Assembly (NCBI RefSeq): GCF_023522835.1
Contig: NZ_JALCZU010000009.1
Location: 124,001 to 188,000, forward strand
Source: Oceanobacillus saliphilus
GTDB taxonomy: Bacteria; Bacillota; Bacilli; Bacillales; Amphibacillaceae
Reading direction: 5' to 3'
DNA: 64,000 nucleotides
This document shows, in pieces, positions 63,390 to 64,000 of the stretch (positions within the stretch are counted from its first letter, which is position 1; each line of letters starts with the position of its first letter). The notes beneath the pieces are model-generated. The model saw only the letters and a list, made by a program, of their open reading frames with translations. It searched no databases and was not told the origin of the DNA. The translations under genes were made by a program, and so were the position numbers.

Positions 63390-64000
63390 CTACTTCACAT
63401 CCCTTCTTGTGAAATCGAACATTCCAACGATATACAATAAACATCCAACACCGATACCTAATAGGACATTAATGATCGGTTCATTCCATTCATTAATTAA
63501 TGACGGCCACTTCCAAATCATCCAATCTGGTAAAATAAAAGCTGAATAGGTGAAAATGACTCCAAGAATACCTATAGTAATCGGAATCCCTTGATTTTGA
63601 CTAACAGTTGCAATCCAAAGCTGTAATGCTAGTATAGGTAACCCTGCAAAGTACGGATAGAAACTAAACTTAAATAGTTCAAAATATGATATTTCCTCAC
63701 CTAAATCTAGAAAAACCCCGTATGCTAGAGTGAACAACATTAATATAAATGAAGAAATCAATAATAAAAATGCAAGTACCGTGAATTTTGATAAATATAC
63801 GCTCATTTTAGAAACCGGGAGCGAAATTAATTGCTTCCATGCATTCGTTTCATTTTCTAAACTTGCCATAAATGAAGTTAAAATCACAATTCCCAATACA
63901 AGAGCAAGTGGGGTAAACGTACTTACATTCAATAAGTAATAATCCCAATCATTGTCACTTTGCTGGAGTAGATAATCCTTTCGAACACCATAATTCACCA
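63390..64000 (-). CDS. ABC-2 type permease, lantibiotic-immunity-like (first subunit, partial)
   Basis: About 203 codons are visible; the frame stays open to the right edge, so the N-terminal helix is missing. Five membrane helices and the SLENETNAWKQLISLPVSKMSVYLSKF loop parallel the downstream permease, showing that the two are paralogous halves. The GTG at 63998 is probably an internal valine rather than a start. It ends immediately before the second permease, indicating translational coupling. Confidence 0.78.
   Translation of the reverse strand, partial: VNYGVRKDYLLQQSDNDWDYYLLNVSTFTPLALVLGIVILTSFMASLENETNAWKQLISLPVSKMSVYLSKFTVLAFLLLISSFILMLFTLAYGVFLDLGEEISYFELFKFSFYPYFAGLPILALQLWIATVSQNQGIPITIGILGVIFTYSAFILPDWMIWKWPSLINEWNEPIINVLLGIGVGCLLYIVGMFDFTRRDVK

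Noticed and set aside
1-64000. CRISPR arrays, tRNA or rRNA genes, intact insertion sequences
   Set aside because: No regular short direct repeats, no cloverleaf genes and no transposase frame were seen anywhere in the window.

Overview
This window looks like chromosomal backbone of a low-GC, endospore-forming Bacillaceae, most like the Oceanobacillus/Virgibacillus/Lentibacillus group. The evidence is the AT-rich composition, strong Shine-Dalgarno sites with many TTG/GTG starts, and a gene order that follows the Bacillus subtilis yqh-yqi-yqj-yqk region almost gene by gene on the minus strand. No rRNA, tRNA, CRISPR array, prophage or intact insertion sequence was seen.

Layout from left to right. 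Positions 1-4.9 kb hold the forespore block: spoVAF (cut by the window edge), spoVAB, spoVAA, then sigF-spoIIAB-spoIIAA and dacF. Positions 5-13 kb hold nucleoside salvage (pdp, pupG, drm), xerD, a small YqzK protein, fur, spoIIM, an EndoQ-like nuclease and nudF. Positions 13-21 kb are mixed: aldo/keto reductase, YqkB, YqjQ/YqjP, glycerophosphodiester phosphodiesterase, RNase Z, an aldehyde dehydrogenase and DNA polymerase IV. Positions 21-26.5 kb hold a PepT-like peptidase and a propionate module: acyl-CoA carboxyltransferase, a fused B12-binding/epimerase protein and the methylmalonyl-CoA mutase large subunit. A 45-residue Prli42-like gene diverges from it.

Positions 27-38 kb hold YqjA, a bacilliredoxin and the branched-chain keto acid operon (bcd-buk-lpdV-bkdAA-bkdAB-bkdB). 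The operon is driven by a sigma-54 promoter and the activator gene bkdR. Positions 38-44.5 kb hold an aspartate kinase, spo0A, spoIVB, recN and argR. Positions 44.5-52 kb are housekeeping genes: a TlyA-type methyltransferase, ispA, xseB, xseA, folD, nusB, yqhY, accC and accB. Positions 52-57.4 kb hold the complete spoIIIA operon (AA to AH) behind a good sigma-E promoter. Positions 57.6-62 kb hold efp, a Xaa-Pro peptidase, YqhR, YqhP, a patatin and mntR. Synteny then breaks, and two ABC-2 permeases of the lantibiotic-immunity type run off the right edge.

Metabolically, the Bkd complex turns valine- and isoleucine-derived keto acids into acyl-CoAs that feed propionyl-CoA. The neighbouring carboxyltransferase, epimerase and mutase would carry propionyl-CoA to succinyl-CoA. 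The most notable departures from the reference gene order are the B12-domain/epimerase fusion, a spoVA operon without spoVAC-D-E, the absence of ptb beside buk, and the absence of dxs between yqxC and ispA, where a nested palindrome sits instead. A repeated GCAA-N4-TTGC operator marks both bkd promoter regions, and a FapR-like box lies upstream of accB. I found no clearly new multi-gene system; the novelty is in fusions, gene losses and regulatory DNA.
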